From assembly GCA_029168955.1 (NCBI GenBank), contig JAPDOI010000426.1, forward strand, positions 248,001 to 312,000: DNA of 64,000 nt, read 5' to 3'. This document shows positions 31,897 through 43,462 of the stretch, piece by piece. The DNA is from Aplectana chamaeleonis. Its lineage: Eukaryota; Nematoda; Chromadorea; Rhabditida; Cosmocercidae. The notes under the pieces were generated by a model. The model made no database searches. It worked only from the letters and a program-made list of their open reading frames with translations, and had not been told where the DNA came from. Within the stretch, counting starts at the first letter, position 1, and the number at the start of each line of letters is the position of its first letter. Both the position numbers and the translations under genes were made by a program.

Positions 31897-32235
31897 GCAG
31901 AGTCTGAGTATGCAAAAAAAAGTCGCGTTAAGCTGCAGTTTACCGGTTGGTGGCCATCAGGGTCGTGCGGAAATTTCCAAACAAATTTCAGTAAATAGAA
32001 AACAGACAATCGAGTTTGTCAGAAATCAGAAAACAGAAAGACCAAAACGGCCAGAAAACAGAAAATTTTTAGAAAAAAATACTCGTGGTATTTTTACTTT
32101 TTTTCAAGTGAAGAGAGAGGGTAATTCTGAATACCTTTCTCATACTTATAAAATAATATATATGAAACTGCACAAGTGACCTATAAGACATTGACTGCAG
32201 CAATGACGCGTCAATGATGGATACAAAGTCATTAA

Positions 32236-32782
32236 AGGCAGTGGTTGCGATCAAATATGCTTGTGTTCTTTTCCTCTCTAAACCCTTTTCTGGGTTTCGA
32301 GTAGTAGGACCCATAAGAAGAAATTGCGAAAAAACCGCTGTTTCGGGCCAAATTTGAAGCCTGAACTCTCTTGTCTTTCGATGGTGGACGAGCCCACTCC
32401 ACATCATCGGCATCGACGATCTCTAATATAAAGAACATCAGCTGGCATGAAATTGAATTTCAATCAACGAACATTAACCTTCGGACTCATCTAGTCAAAA
32501 ACATTGACTGAAGTGCTTGCTTTCATTGTTCAAGTGTTTTTATTCGGTAAATTATTTGCATTTATTTCTTTCTCTGAATGTGGATGATTTTTGACTGCTC
32601 GGCATGAGACTGCCATCTTTTTCGGCGGCGTTATGCACGTGTGCACGAACTGGCTTTGGGCCCTAAAAACTCTGAATCTAGCCCATTTTTCACCGCTCTG
32701 CCTTCCTAGTTTTTCAGCTGTTTTCGATCTAAGCTTATTTTTGTGGTTTTTTCAATGACGTTTTCCATCGTGACCACTGCCT
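32236..32782. mobile_element. TTAA-type element P3
   Basis: The ends AGGCAGTGGTTGCGAT and the inverse of AGGCAGTGGTCACGAT are bordered by TTAA (32,232-32,235) and TTGA. This piggyBac-like target preference is shared with P1, P2 and P4. There is no transposase. Confidence 0.6.
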
Positions 32783-33309
32783 TTGAAGGCACTCACTCTG
32801 AGAGTCTTGGGCGAGAAATACCTCACTAGACTCAAAAACTGATCCTGGTGAGCTATTTCTCGAGTATTTCTCGATTATTTCTTGGCTGCTAGGCGGTTGA
32901 GACCAAGTTGTTCACGAAATAGCTTACGAGGGAAGTATACTAAGCGTAGGTCGGATCTGCCAAAACGACTAGTACCGTTAGTATCCCTTATGGCTCATTA
33001 GTAAAACTGCGCAGTATCTCGCCCCGAGCTGCAGGTTCCAAGAAGTTACAAGCTTGGAAAGGTCGTTTTTTGTGCTTTTTGTACCTTCCAAAAAGCGCAC
33101 TAGTCTTCGGAAAATCCGGAAACGGACCTTATAAATGTGTTCAGCACCCAAAACTACCACCCTGAACATAGTTTGGGTGAAGGCACATTTTCCATACTTT
33201 GTTCAGACTGATAGCGTTTCGGACTTGTACGGATTTTCGGGTGGGCGTTTATTTCTAGCAAATGAGGGCTCTGGAAGCGTTTTAGAAAAATGTTGCAGAT
33301 TTTACTTAA

Positions 33310-33882
33310 AGGCAGCGTACGCGCAAAAAACCGTGTTTATTTTTTTCACAATTTCGCGCAGGTAGGCCTGCCAGGTTGTGATATATCGCAAAGGGACCAC
33401 CCAAAACGCTCAAATTCCTGAGAAAAACTCATTCGGAAATCCTTGAGCATCCAGCTCCCTTTTTTCACGTCTGTCCGGTGTGTCTTGTGCAATGCACAAA
33501 TTTCGAAAATTTGGACGGCTGATTTGGTTTATCCTCAGTAACTTTTTGAGTTCCACAATTCTTTTCGTCTTTCTGCTGTCAAAAGGTCTTTAAAAATAAG
33601 AAGCTTTCAATACACACGTCCAAACTCGAGGATCCTTCGAATAAAAGAATATAGAATTTTGGATTTCCGTTGCCTGCCGGAGCCCGTCGTGGCGCTTCTG
33701 TTCCTCGTGTTAGATGATCGACCGGGAAAACGCCTTTTCAGACCGCGGAGCAGTTTTCAAGAGCCTATAGCATTATTTTCACGCTACATTGAGGTCTCAA
33801 GCTTCGCCAACTATCTACACTTGGTTCAAACCTTGGATTGAGAAGAAAAACCCAGATGTGGTTTTCAGCGCGGACGCTGCCT
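33310..33882. mobile_element. TTAA-type element P1, TIR AGGCAGCGTMCGCGC
   Basis: The left end AGGCAGCGTACGCGC follows TTAA (33,306-33,309). The right end, the inverse of AGGCAGCGTCCGCGC, is followed by TTAA (33,883-33,886). The interior part at about 33,690-33,835 resembles 63,660-63,780. Confidence 0.75.
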
Positions 33883-33886
33883 TTAA

Positions 33887-34334
33887 GGGCAGTGTTCACG
33901 ATGAATATCGCACTCGAGTTCGACCCAAAAATGGGATTGTTTGTTCGAGAGGTAACTAATAGTGAAGGAACAGGGAAGAAAAACGAACAGAATAAGTCAA
34001 AATAACGGTTTCTAAATTCGGGGCGTGGACGAGAATCATGTGCTCTGCTGATTTTGGCAAGCGCGCGCTAATCGCGAAATCTGCGCGAATCGATAATGCT
34101 AACTGCGGCAGAGTTGCTTGGCTATTTGCCATCGAAACGTGTGCGGCTCGTCCGATTGGGGGGGGGGGGGTGTCGGACCGGGATAGGTAGGCGCACCGGA
34201 AGAGCTTTCAAAACCGTTTGTATTTATTTCTGCCCAGTTTTCGTTGCTTTCTTCAACCCTATCCTCTACAGCACCTGCCAACTTAGTGTTTTACACCGAG
34301 ACCTCGAGAACGAGATTTATCGGGAACACTGCCT
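33887..34334. mobile_element. TTAA-type element P2, abutting P1
   Basis: It starts GGGCAGTGTTCACGATGAAT and ends with the inverse of AGGCAGTGTTCCCGATAAAT. Both sides have TTAA, and the left TTAA is shared with P1. The interior contains G-rich runs and non-coding ORFs. Confidence 0.75.
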
Positions 34335-35340
34335 TTAAAATTCTCCCAGGGGTTTTTTTGGGGCGCTGATCACGAATCTGTAGTTTATTAGTCGATTTTC
34401 CAAAGTTTTCGGCTAATTCTGTTTGAAGTTTTCCAACCGGGGAAAATTTCGAGGGAAAAACGCCAATTTCGAGATTTCCGGTTTTCTACGATAGATATGT
34501 CTCAAAATCATTTGCTGAGGGTTGCTTGGAGTGCTAAACACGAATCTGGAGTCCGTTTATTAATTTTCCGCAGATTGCGGTAGATTACGGTGAGTATATG
34601 GTAGTTTGATCAAAATCTCAGATTTTACTCAAAATTTGTATACGGGGGTGATTCGGGTTGGAGAATACGAATTTAATGTCCGTTTGTCGATTTTCAAAAT
34701 ACTAAGGTGGGTTTTGACCCCTAAATGACATGTTACCTACCGTAACCTACAGTAAACTCAAAATTTCGACAAATGGACTCCAGATTCGTGCTTACCACCC
34801 TAGACTACCCCTACGTACAATTTTTGAGCTGAATCCGAGAATTTTTTTTGAAACTCCAGAAAAAATGCCTGATGCCCTTGCTTTTCCGCGAGGCTTAAAA
34901 AATGCTCATAACTTTTTTTGAGCCTGCGGCTCGGGGCGCGATACTGCGGTTTTTACCAGTGAGCCAGAAGAGATGCTAACCATACTAGTCGTTCGGATCC
35001 GACCTACGCTTTGTATACTTCCCTTATTAGGAATAACCGAGAAAACGTGGGCAGTTGAACCGAAGGGGGTTTCGACATCCGAATCTGCTTCAACAATGAG
35101 TCTTATACTTTCCTTTGAGATCATTCATTCGCGGCTGTTTCTCGGCGACCATTATTTGACGGCTATTTCGCGGCAACCAACTATTATGAGACCAATTCTC
35201 GGTTCTTATGCGGTAAGCAGGTATTTTGTGGCTACTTATCGGTTATTGCTCTGTCAAAACTTGCAGAGCATTCACCCGTATGGTAGCACGTGAGCACAAT
35301 AAGGGTTGCTTCGTAGGGTAGATATAAGAATGCAGGTATA

Positions 35341-35657
35341 GTCATCACAAAAGTGAAAAAAAGTGAGAAGTAGCATAAGAACACACAAAAACAAATCAAA
35401 ACGGCTAATCTGTGGGTGTACGCACACCCCCAACTTACAGAATTTTTATATATGCCTGTTTTCCGTCTTCTATTTTGCCGCTAAAAAAGTTAGCAGTCTG
35501 TCGGTGTTCAGCAACTTTTTTAAATGCAAAATAAAAGACGACAAAACAAGCTATTGTAGAAATATAGTTAATTGAGGGCGTGCTCACACCCAGCAATAGC
35601 TTGTTTCTGAGCTTTTTTTTTCTCCGACTTATCACTTGTTTTCACTTTTTTGATGAC
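35341..35657. mobile_element. Inverted-repeat element, ends GTCATCACAAAAGTGAAAA
   Basis: Second member of the family at 21,112-21,442. Left end at 35,341; the right inverse 'ttcacttttttgatgac' ends at 35,657. It also contains an inner inverted pair around 'aacaagctattg'. ORFs on both strands are translations of the inverted repeat. Confidence 0.65.
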
Positions 35658-35906
35658 TGGGCCTACCTTCACAAAAAGATACCACTATAAAGTTTTTTAT
35701 CGCAAACTCTGCCCTTAACAGCAATCGCACCATTTAGCACAAATAATACCTCGTAAAAGACTAGACAAGCTGCGCTGTTCCACAGAGCTGGATTTCGTTG
35801 ATTTTTTCTGATTTTTTTGCTTTTCGCAGGTTTTCCAGAAAACGAAAACAGAAACAGAAGGTCGAGAACGGCCAGGAAACAGAAATCAGAAATTTTCACA
35901 CACCAC

Positions 35907-36053
35907 TGGTGGCCATCGTGTATTTCAACCTCTGAAGAGGAGGGAGAAACGGGAGAGACGCAGCGAGTGGGCTGTCGCTAGCCCCGTGTTGCGTCCAATC
36001 AGGAGCCTCGCTCCTCCCGCCTCTTCAGGGGTTGGAATACACGATGGCCACCA
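35907..36053. mobile_element. 147-bp MITE, TIR TGGTGGCCATCGTGTAT
   Basis: Perfect 17-bp ends continue into CAACCYCTGAAGAGG in both arms. It is almost entirely palindromic. No clear target duplication. Confidence 0.7.
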
Positions 36054-36202
36054 TCCCAATTTACCGCGAACTTCCCCCGCGAGCCAACTCGCGCTCTCAA
36101 ACCCATTTACTACCCTCCTAGACTTTAAAAGTTCATGAGGAGGATGTACCACTAACAAGTGGTTGTATAAAACATTCCGGTAGTCGTATAAATCCTCATC
36201 AG

Positions 36203-36789
36203 GCAAAATGCTACAAAAAACCGATCTCATCCACCAGAAAAACTACTGCAGATGATAGCAGATCAATGCTTTGCAGTGATGCAGCTATGCCGGTGTTGGT
36301 GACAACAACTGGGCTCAAAGAACTCAAGTTGGACAAAGGGGCAGTCCTGGAACACTTCCAGCGTTTTTTGTCGTTGTGAAGGCGTCTCGCCCCGCAGTTC
36401 TGCTTCTAGGAGCGATCACAATTGCTTGTCAAGGAAAACCCATAGCGATTACATCGTGAAAAGTGCCTCAGTTCATTTGTCCGCTGCCTTTGATGGCTAC
36501 TCTTGCAACCGAATAAGTTTTCGATAATTATGAAGGAATCATCGAGGCTTTCCTTTTCAATTATCCTTTTATGGTTTTTTGCAGTGCTTGGGGCTTCTCG
36601 GTCTCGTGGTTGTCGCCGAAGGCAATAATGTACGCTCCTCCGTTTGCACGCGATCCAGCCACCGTAACATTGGCTCTTCCACTTGAAACCTTGGCAAACG
36701 ATTCCGATCCGGAAACGCCAATCATTGTTAATCCGATCATTGTCGCCACCACTCAGCAGATTCCAGTAACGGACATGGACACTACTTAG
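36203..36789 (+). CDS. Candidate 3' end of a host gene (two exons)
   Basis: Exon 36203-36375 (acceptor CTCATCAG, donor TCGTT|GTGAAG) encodes AKCYKKPISSTRKTTADDS... and ends in phase 2. After a 209-nt intron, exon 36585-36789 (acceptor GGTTTTTTGCAG) resumes with one base. It encodes AWGFSVSWLSPKAIMYAPPF..., then a Pro/Thr/Val-rich tail, and stops at TAG. The phase closes exactly. No domain was recognised. The opposite strand of the last exon is also open (36561-36752), so strand choice rests on the strong plus-strand acceptor. Upstream exons were not found. Confidence 0.45.
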
Positions 36790-37234
36790 AGAATCTCTTA
36801 GGGAATCTTTATAACCCTCAGTCTGTAATGAATTAGCTTTATATGCGGTTGTGAGAAATTGTTTGTCGATTCTCTTTTTTTATAGATTTTCATGATAGAA
36901 GTTTATTTTGTTAAGATTTGTTGTTGAGCTTGTTTTGGTTACAGAAGTGAATGGATTAAATACTTTGTCACGGAAATTGTGGGCGATTTGAGTGTTATGG
37001 TGCCATCCCTAGTTTATTTCTTACTATTGTTTCGGTAATTAGTTCACGCTCCACATCGTTTGCTAATATTCGAAGAAAGAACTAGCTCTGTAGAGCATTG
37101 CTAATAGTAATTATGCATATTTTCGAAAACTTTCTTGCTCACCATTTTAGCATCACTATATTGCGAAAGCTGAAATAATATGTAGTATCGAGAAATTTTT
37201 CAAGCAGTTTGATGCTCGAAAAATGGCAGTAATA

Positions 37235-37333
37235 CAGTGCGGTGCAAAAGTATAGGTCCACCCTAATGTTCTCATTCAAGAGACCAAGCAGACCAGATTT
37301 CGAAATACGAGAATAGCACCAATAGATTCAGGA
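37235..37333 (-). mobile_element. Tc1-like element A, one end (split from 44,376)
   Basis: TA then CAGTGCGGTGCAAAAGTATA, the intact Tc1-type end, is followed by sequence matching the complement of 45,535-45,645 ('cattcaagagaccaag'). It is interrupted at AGATTCAGGA by an RTE element. The remainder of the same Tc1 copy resumes at 44,376 after the duplicated AGATTCAGGA. Confidence 0.8.
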
Positions 37334-37571
37334 ATACGAGAATAGCACCAATAGATTGGGGGTGTGTATACAAGTCTCTTGGTACCTGCTCGTTGGTGCC
37401 CCTGCTTCTACTGAACCCAGCAGACGTTTGAGTGTACACAGGGAACGTTCGAGCGATATAGCGTGCACAACTATATCGCGAAAGTATCCCGCACATTGCA
37501 TAAAGGTGTTGCCGTCCGGCACACTAAGGCCTCTGGTCCATAACACCTTAGGATCCGTACCTAGGGAGTTC

Positions 37572-39770
37572 ATGGAGTCTTTGGCCACAAGCCACAATTT
37601 CGCCACCCTGAATCGCCGGTCATTGTCGAGTGATATCCAACAATCTGCGTTGCCCAATCTTCTGAGCTACTTCCATGCACCGTTTGCTGCTTTGCAGGAA
37701 ACTCGCCTCAAGGATAGACCAGTCATCAACGTCGGAGAGTACGTCATCTACTGTGGTGACGCTGATGATAGGAGAGTGGGAGGCTGTGCGATAGCTGTAA
37801 GGAAGGATTACAATGGTATGATCGAGGAATTCGGCTCAATGTCGTGTAGGAATGCATTTGTGCGACTGCGGGATCACAGAGGATTCAATCTGTGGATAGT
37901 GAGTGCTCATGCGCCCACCGAAACCGCCGAAGACAATTCCAAGGATGCCTTCTACGAGGAACTCATTACGTTGCTAGCCAGGATACCTTGTCAACATGCT
38001 GTTGTGGTGGGAATCGACGCAAACGCGAAGATGGGACTTGATCAGGAATTCGAAGTACTCGGTAAATGGTTCTTCCCAGTGGAGCAAACATCGGACAATG
38101 GCTACCGCCTTGTCGACTTGTGTGAACGCAGTGGTCTGATTATTGCATCGACATTCAAGAGGAATCATCGCCGCCATCAGCTTACGTGGCAGGGACCAAC
38201 CCAGCTATCTCTGGAAGAGCAGCGGAAGCGGAAGATGACAACTTTGAAACTACAGCTCGACTATGTTCTGACGAGGAATATTCCAGTATCGGACATTCGA
38301 AGATCTAGAGCTGTGTGGGATGTCGCATTCGATTCGGATCACCGTCCAGTTCTGTTGAACTTCACTGCGAGGATTCATAAGAGGAAGCGAGGGGCTAAGC
38401 CTCTCCATAGGATTGATACGACAAGTCTCAGGGATGAAGAATGCAGAAGGAAATTCCGACAACGCGTTTCTGTTCATATTGGAGCACGGACCAAGAAGAA
38501 ACTTGGCGACGCGGACTCTTTCGTCAAGTGCATCAAGGACGCTTCGAAAGAGGCACTCCCGGTTGTACAGCCCAGGAAGAAGCTCGCCTACGTCTCAGAG
38601 GAAACAACATCTACTTACAACAGAGTATGTGCTCTCCGTACTGCAGGAAACTTCGTGGAGGAGAAGCGTCTCAGGGGGAAGTTGCGTCGGCAGCTTCAAA
38701 ATGACCGCGAACGAGAATGGACGTGTAGAGCTAAGGAGTTTGAGAAGGCTTGGGAGGAGAAGAATCCGAGGAAAGCCTACACGTTGTTACGACAGTATAG
38801 CGGCAAGATGAAGAGATGTTCTGCTGTCTTGAACACTACCAGTGGAGTTGCAGTTGGTGATGCGACGCTGCCAATTTGGAAGGATTATTTTAGTTCACTA
38901 CTGAATCGTCCAGCGCCGTCAGTACCAGAGCTGCCGCATGTTCAGAGAGCACATTACGATGTCAGTGAGGAACCGCCGACTGAGGCTGAAGTTTCGAATT
39001 GTGTCTGGAAAATGAAGAATGGAAAGGCAGGTGGAGATGACAACATCACTGCTGAAATGCTGAAAGCTCTTCCTCCGTCTGGGATTCGTGAAATGACCAA
39101 CACCATCCGTGCTATATGGATGAGCGAAAGGATACCCAATTCGTGGAGACATGCGATCATCGTACCTTTTCACAAGAAGCTATCCGTCACGGATCCTAAG
39201 AACTACAGAGGAATCTCTCTACTTCGTGTCATGTACAAGGTTTTAGAACGTATCATTCTCGAACGACTCATCAAACATCGTGAGGAAACGACCAGACAGG
39301 AGCAAGCCGGTTTTCGACCTGGAAGATCGACCATCGACCAAGTGTTCGTTGTGAGAAGAGTAATCGAATCGTGGCAGCGGTATTTGAAGCCATTACAGCT
39401 TGTTTTTTTGGACTTTGAAGCCGCATTCGACTCTCCTCATCGTGGTCGATTGCTCAACGCTCTGCGAGCCGATGGAGTCCCGGAAAAGTATGTTCGACTA
39501 ATCGAGGACATGAACAAAGGAACAACAGCGGCAGTTCGTACGCCTGTCGGATTTACGTCAGCTTTCGAGGTGAGAACAGGAGTAAGACAGGGAGCTGTAG
39601 CAGGACCTTTCCTATTCAACTTTGCCGTTGATGACATCATGCGTAGAGTTGCAGAACAGTTTCCTGCGGACGTGATCCTAACACCATCAGGACGCTCCCT
39701 TGTCGACCTGGAGTACACCGATGACATTTGTTATTCGCTGAAAACAACGCAAAACTGCAAAGGATTGTGA
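37572..39770 (+). pseudogene. RTE copy 1: endonuclease and most of reverse transcriptase
   Basis: From MESLATSHNF the frame encodes an APE-type endonuclease: 'FAALQETRL', 'LWIVSAHAPTE', 'VVVGIDANAKMG', 'QLDYVLTRN' and 'DSDHRPVLLNF'. Reverse transcriptase follows: 'MKNGKAGGDDNITAEML', 'NYRGISLLRVMYKVLERII', 'EQAGFRPGRSTIDQVFV', 'LVFLDFEAAFDS' and 'TGVRQGAVAGPFLFNFAVDD'. At the catalytic site copy 2 has YADD but this copy has YTDD (39,714-39,725). A missing G at about 39,728 then shifts the frame. The frame is open upstream to 37,356, but the Met at 37,572 matches copy 2. Not functional. Confidence 0.9.
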
Positions 39771-40190
39771 ACCTCGTTTCGAAGTATGCCGCAGCCTATG
39801 AACTTCGTCTTCGTCCGGACAAATGCAAGCAGATGTGGGTCTCTCAGAGGCCTTCTACGGGAGTTTGTGTGGACGGACAACGTATCGAACTGGTGGACGA
39901 TTTCTGTTATTTGGGCTGTTTGCTGAAGAACGATGGTAGTTATGCAGCGGATATTCAGCAACGATGTGCGAAAGCTACGTCTGCATTCAATTCTCTAACC
40001 AAGTGTTTGTGGTCTACCCCCATCGCGAAGGAAGTCAAGTTGCGCGTCTACCTATCCGCTATTCGCCCTATCATGATGTACGGATCGGAGACGTGGGCAG
40101 CACCGAAGACGCAGATGGAAAGGTTTGATTGCACGGAGAGGAAGCTGTTTAGACGTTTGCTCGGATATTTCTGGCCGCGGATGTGCCACA
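39728..40190 (+). pseudogene. RTE copy 1: RT thumb region before the insertion
   Basis: In the shifted frame it continues 'LFAENNAKLQRIVNLVSKYA', 'RLRPDKCKQMWVSQ', 'DFCYLGCLLKNDGSY' and 'RPIMMYGSETWAAP', up to the insertion point at 40,192. The ORF that continues to 40,315 is read-through into the inserted element. Confidence 0.88.
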
Positions 40191-40199
40191 ACTCAGACA

Positions 40200-40930
40200 A
40201 TGGGGTGGACCGACCGCGGGCGAAAAATCGCCTCTCGTACCGATCGCGTGCCACTATCGTACTGAACGCGTGCAAAAAATGTATTCCGTACGGAACGCGG
40301 GCATTTGCGTACTGACCGCGAAAACGAAATAGTGCACGCGGTCGATACGCCTGAGCTCCTTACCAACCGTTAGCGATTTTCCATGGAGGCGTACTGACCG
40401 CGCGCAGTCATCTTTGCGCGCGGTCAGTACGAAACATGACTTTTCGCTGCGGTCGGTACGTGAGCACACGCAGTCAGTACGCAAGAGCTCGCGGTCAGCA
40501 CGCAACCGCCCGCTATAAGCTCGCTAGAAAACTGTTCGGTGAGGTCGTTGTGTCAGTTTACGTGGTCGGTACGAAATTGTTGGCGTTCAGTACGCAATCG
40601 CCCGCGTTCAGCACGCAGGCAAACTGGTGAGGGAGATCGGTTTGTCAGATTGCACGGTCGGTACGCAAGCGTTTGCGTTCAGTACGCAGGAAAACTGGTG
40701 GGTGAGGTCAGTTTGTCAGTCCGCGCGGTAGGCACGGATGTGTTCGCTACGTACAAGCGTGCAGTACGCAATCGCCCGCGGCGTTCAGTACGCAAGCAAT
40801 TGCGAAGGCGAGGTCGTTTTGTAAGTTTGCGCTGCCGGCACGCAATGACACGCATTCAGTACGCAATCGCACGCATTCTGTAAGCAAGTGAACCCGTGAG
40901 TGTGGTACATACGCAAATGCACGTGCTTAG
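40200..40930. repeat. Left subterminal array, motif (C/G)GGTCRGTACGCA
   Basis: About 20 variant motif copies (for example GTCGGTACG, GTCAGTACG and TTCAGTACGCA). Several neighbours are exactly 21 bases apart (about 40,452-40,500 and 40,583-40,613); others are spaced irregularly. The orientation is opposite to the right array. Confidence 0.75.
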
Positions 40931-41404
40931 TAAACAACGAAATCTCGAGCGTTTGCACATTTAGCCTATCGATTCTTCAGAGGCAGGGTTTTCCTCAAGA
41001 AGTTTTGACCTTGTTGTTCCGGTAGAGAATCAGATGGGTTGGTCTCTGTGACAGCTGCATTTTTAGAACTGAGAATCCGACGAGAATCACTGAAATGGAG
41101 CAACAAAGTTTTATTCACACATCTGGCTTCATCTATCCCAAGCCTATATTTCGTTTTGTTCAAAACAATTAGTGCTCTTGAAAATATCGTTATTCGAGGA
41201 TGGAGCAACAACATGAACCTAATTATAGCCGGTTTTGAGCTGTTTTGTGTGTTTTTGTCCTGGGCTCTTGCTGACTTCCGCCATAGTGAGGGTCAAATAC
41301 CAATTTTGAGTTATCTGTGCACCACAAGATTTTTGAGCTATGAGGAAAATCTAAATCTAGAAAAATTCAAAAAAAAAGAAAATCGAAATCAAAAATCTAA
41401 ACAT

Positions 41405-41690
41405 TTTTTCATGTTTTTTGTATTGCTTGGTCTCTTTAGTGAACGGAATTGTCAGAAGGGCCTCTGACAGATCTTCATTTGTGAAGAAAAAACCAGTCTG
41501 AATTCATTGTTAAATTTGATTTGAATTTCGCGCCAAAATCGTCTTTGGCGTTTTTCTGCATCTGCTCGTCACTGTCATTTTTGAAGAATTTCTGCGCCAA
41601 AAATGTTTTCCATGTTGTTCGACGGTTGTATAGAAAATCGATGAAAAAGTGTTAGACGATCGACCCAGAAGTGCTAGTTGATCGACCCCA
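41405..41690 (+). repeat. Interspersed repeat R1, copy 2
   Basis: Same ordered motifs as at 23,985-24,320, including 'gcttggtctctttagtgaa', 'gaatttcgcgcc' and 'gtcactgtcatttttgaag'. It lies inside the 3.7-kb element. Confidence 0.6.
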
Positions 41691-41834
41691 CAGCAGTCCT
41701 CTGGCTCAAGTTTTGTGGGTGATGTCACCCAACCCGAATGGCTCAATTGTACACAAAAAATTGAAAATGATGCTAGCAAAGTTGATAACACGGGAGAGGC
41801 TACCTTGATCACAATCACGCACGATTCAAATAAA

Positions 41835-41984
41835 TGCTCGAATCCCCACTGGCCAGAATTGATATCCCTAACGAGTTCTTCGTCACCCGAAACCTCTATG
41901 ACCTCCTTGATCACCCCACTATCGAACACGCTGGTAGCGACCTCATAAACTTTTCTCCCGTCCCCACCGGAGTAAACTAAAAAT
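41835..41984 (+). CDS. Short ORF inside the 3.7-kb element, function unknown
   Basis: ATG just after an in-frame TAA opens 49 codons (MLESPLARIDIPNEFF..., including NLYDLLDHPTIEHAGSDL) to a TAA. Its composition is protein-like, but two other frames over the same bases are also open. It could be the last remnant of the element's coding region. No family recognised. Confidence 0.3.
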
Positions 41985-42149
41985 AGCGATTTCCTTCAAA
42001 TCGCAGGGTTTTTCTTCATACACCCAATTTCTCCTATTGCTCTCTTTCTTTATCTTCTTCACTCTCTTATCATTCTTGCAACTGCAGATACTTTTTCTTC
42101 TCCTCTTTTTCATCTCTTTGTTAATGTGATACTTTTCTTCGGTTTAATA

Positions 42150-42338
42150 ACTACTTATTTATTTATTTACTATTTTATTTATTTTATTTATTTAGTCACT
42201 TTTTATTTAATTACTTATTCATTTATTTACTTATTTATTCATTTACTATTATATTTACTCATTTATTCACTTTTTTATTTAACTACTTATTTATTTGATT
42301 ATTTGTTGATTGATTTGTTTACTTATTTATTTATTTAT
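42150..42338. repeat. (ATTT/ACTT)n low-complexity run
   Basis: A degenerate tetranucleotide repeat. The Tyr/Phe/Leu/Ile-rich ORF 42126-42407 is its translation. Confidence 0.95.
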
Positions 42339-42339
42339 T

Positions 42340-42527
42340 GTCGTTCTCTGGATCAGATTCAGTCCGCATTTGCGGACTACGGTTGTGCATCATACGACAC
42401 GTGTTAGCCGTGCTGGGGCCGCTTTTTCCCGTCACGATTCACCCTTCTCCCAGCACGATTATCACGTGTCTCATGATGCAACAGTCGTAGTCCGCAATCG
42501 CGGACCGGAATTTAGCCCAGAGAACGA
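42340..42527. mobile_element. 188-bp MITE nested in the 3.7-kb element, ends GTCGTTCTCTGG
   Basis: About 80-bp inverted arms share GTCGTTCTCTGG, 'ttgcggactacg', 'gcatcat' and 'gacacgtg'. The element is almost entirely palindromic. Confidence 0.75.
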
Positions 42528-43462
42528 CACTACTTAATTATTAATTTTTTGAAAGCAATTATTTATTTGGCTGTCAAGGCGATATTTCTGTTTTTGCCCT
42601 CTGTTTATTGATCTCGATCTTTTACTATTTCTTACTCTTTTTCTTGATCTTTTCTTGAGATAACTACGTTTCTGAAGTCGCATGGCTCCTAGTAAACTGC
42701 TCACGCCGTTGGAAGCGTCAAAAACGAGTCAAAACTGCTAAATGCCAGCAATACAAATCGAAAAATCTCTGCAACCCCGCCCCAAAATACAAACTCGTCC
42801 AGATTGATAGTACTAATACGGCCACTTTGGCTGGTTTTTGATGCTTCCAACAAGGTGAACCTTTCAGTATAGGCTGCAATAGTATATCGGCTTCTCTATT
42901 TCAACCATCTTGTGGCTAATATTCGCTGTTTCAACCGCGCGCCGTAAGACTCGTCCACTTTCACCTGATAACAAATTAACCGTTATCCGTTTTTTCGTCA
43001 GTTCCCAATACAACCAGCTCCAAACCTTTGATTTATGTCATAAAATTGATACCATTTTTGAGCGTGTCTGCTGCCTCTAAGCAAACTACACTTCAGATGT
43101 TGTTGATTGAAAAAGCTCGTCCTTTGCTGTTTGAAAGCCAGCGGTTTTGGGCTGTTTCAACTTGTTCGTGCGTTACCCCAAGCCCCACCCCCACTTCCAA
43201 CGTTTGCTTATTTCCAATTATTTGGGACCAGATACTGACCTTCGTGATGGAAACCTTTTTTTCTTTTCACAAACCCTGCATCCGAGTATTAATGCGTTTC
43301 GAAAGAGCGCCATTTTATTGGAAGCAATGAATACCTGCCGCACGTGCATGCGTACTAACAGCGGCCGTCTTCAAAAATGTTTCGTACTGATCGCATGATA
43401 AAATCGAGCCTTCCGCGGTTGAGTGCGTACTAACCGCGGTCAATCCTACGAGCAACATTTGT

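Larger units (their letters stand above)
32927..35026. mobile_element. Harbinger-like element H-c, TSD TTA, containing P1 and P2
   Basis: The ends CGAGGGAAGTATAC...GGATC and the inverse (complement TAAGGGAAGTATAC) are bordered by TTA at 32,924-32,926 and 35,027-35,029. About 1.03 kb of its middle (33,306-34,338) is two TTAA-type insertions. The remaining flanks align with the other H copies (for example 'gcagtatctcgccccgagctgcagg'). Confidence 0.8.

Noticed and set aside
36561..36752. Minus-strand ORF resembling a small secreted protein (MIGLTMIGVSGS start)
   Set aside because: The plus strand of the same bases has a strong acceptor, phase closure with an upstream exon and a natural stop. 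The minus frame has no splice support.
31020..37000. LTR retrotransposon
   Set aside because: No long direct repeats, primer-binding site or protease/integrase motifs were seen; the repeats here are inverted.
42126..42407. Hydrophobic ORF that looks like a membrane protein
   Set aside because: Translation of an ATTT-type simple repeat.
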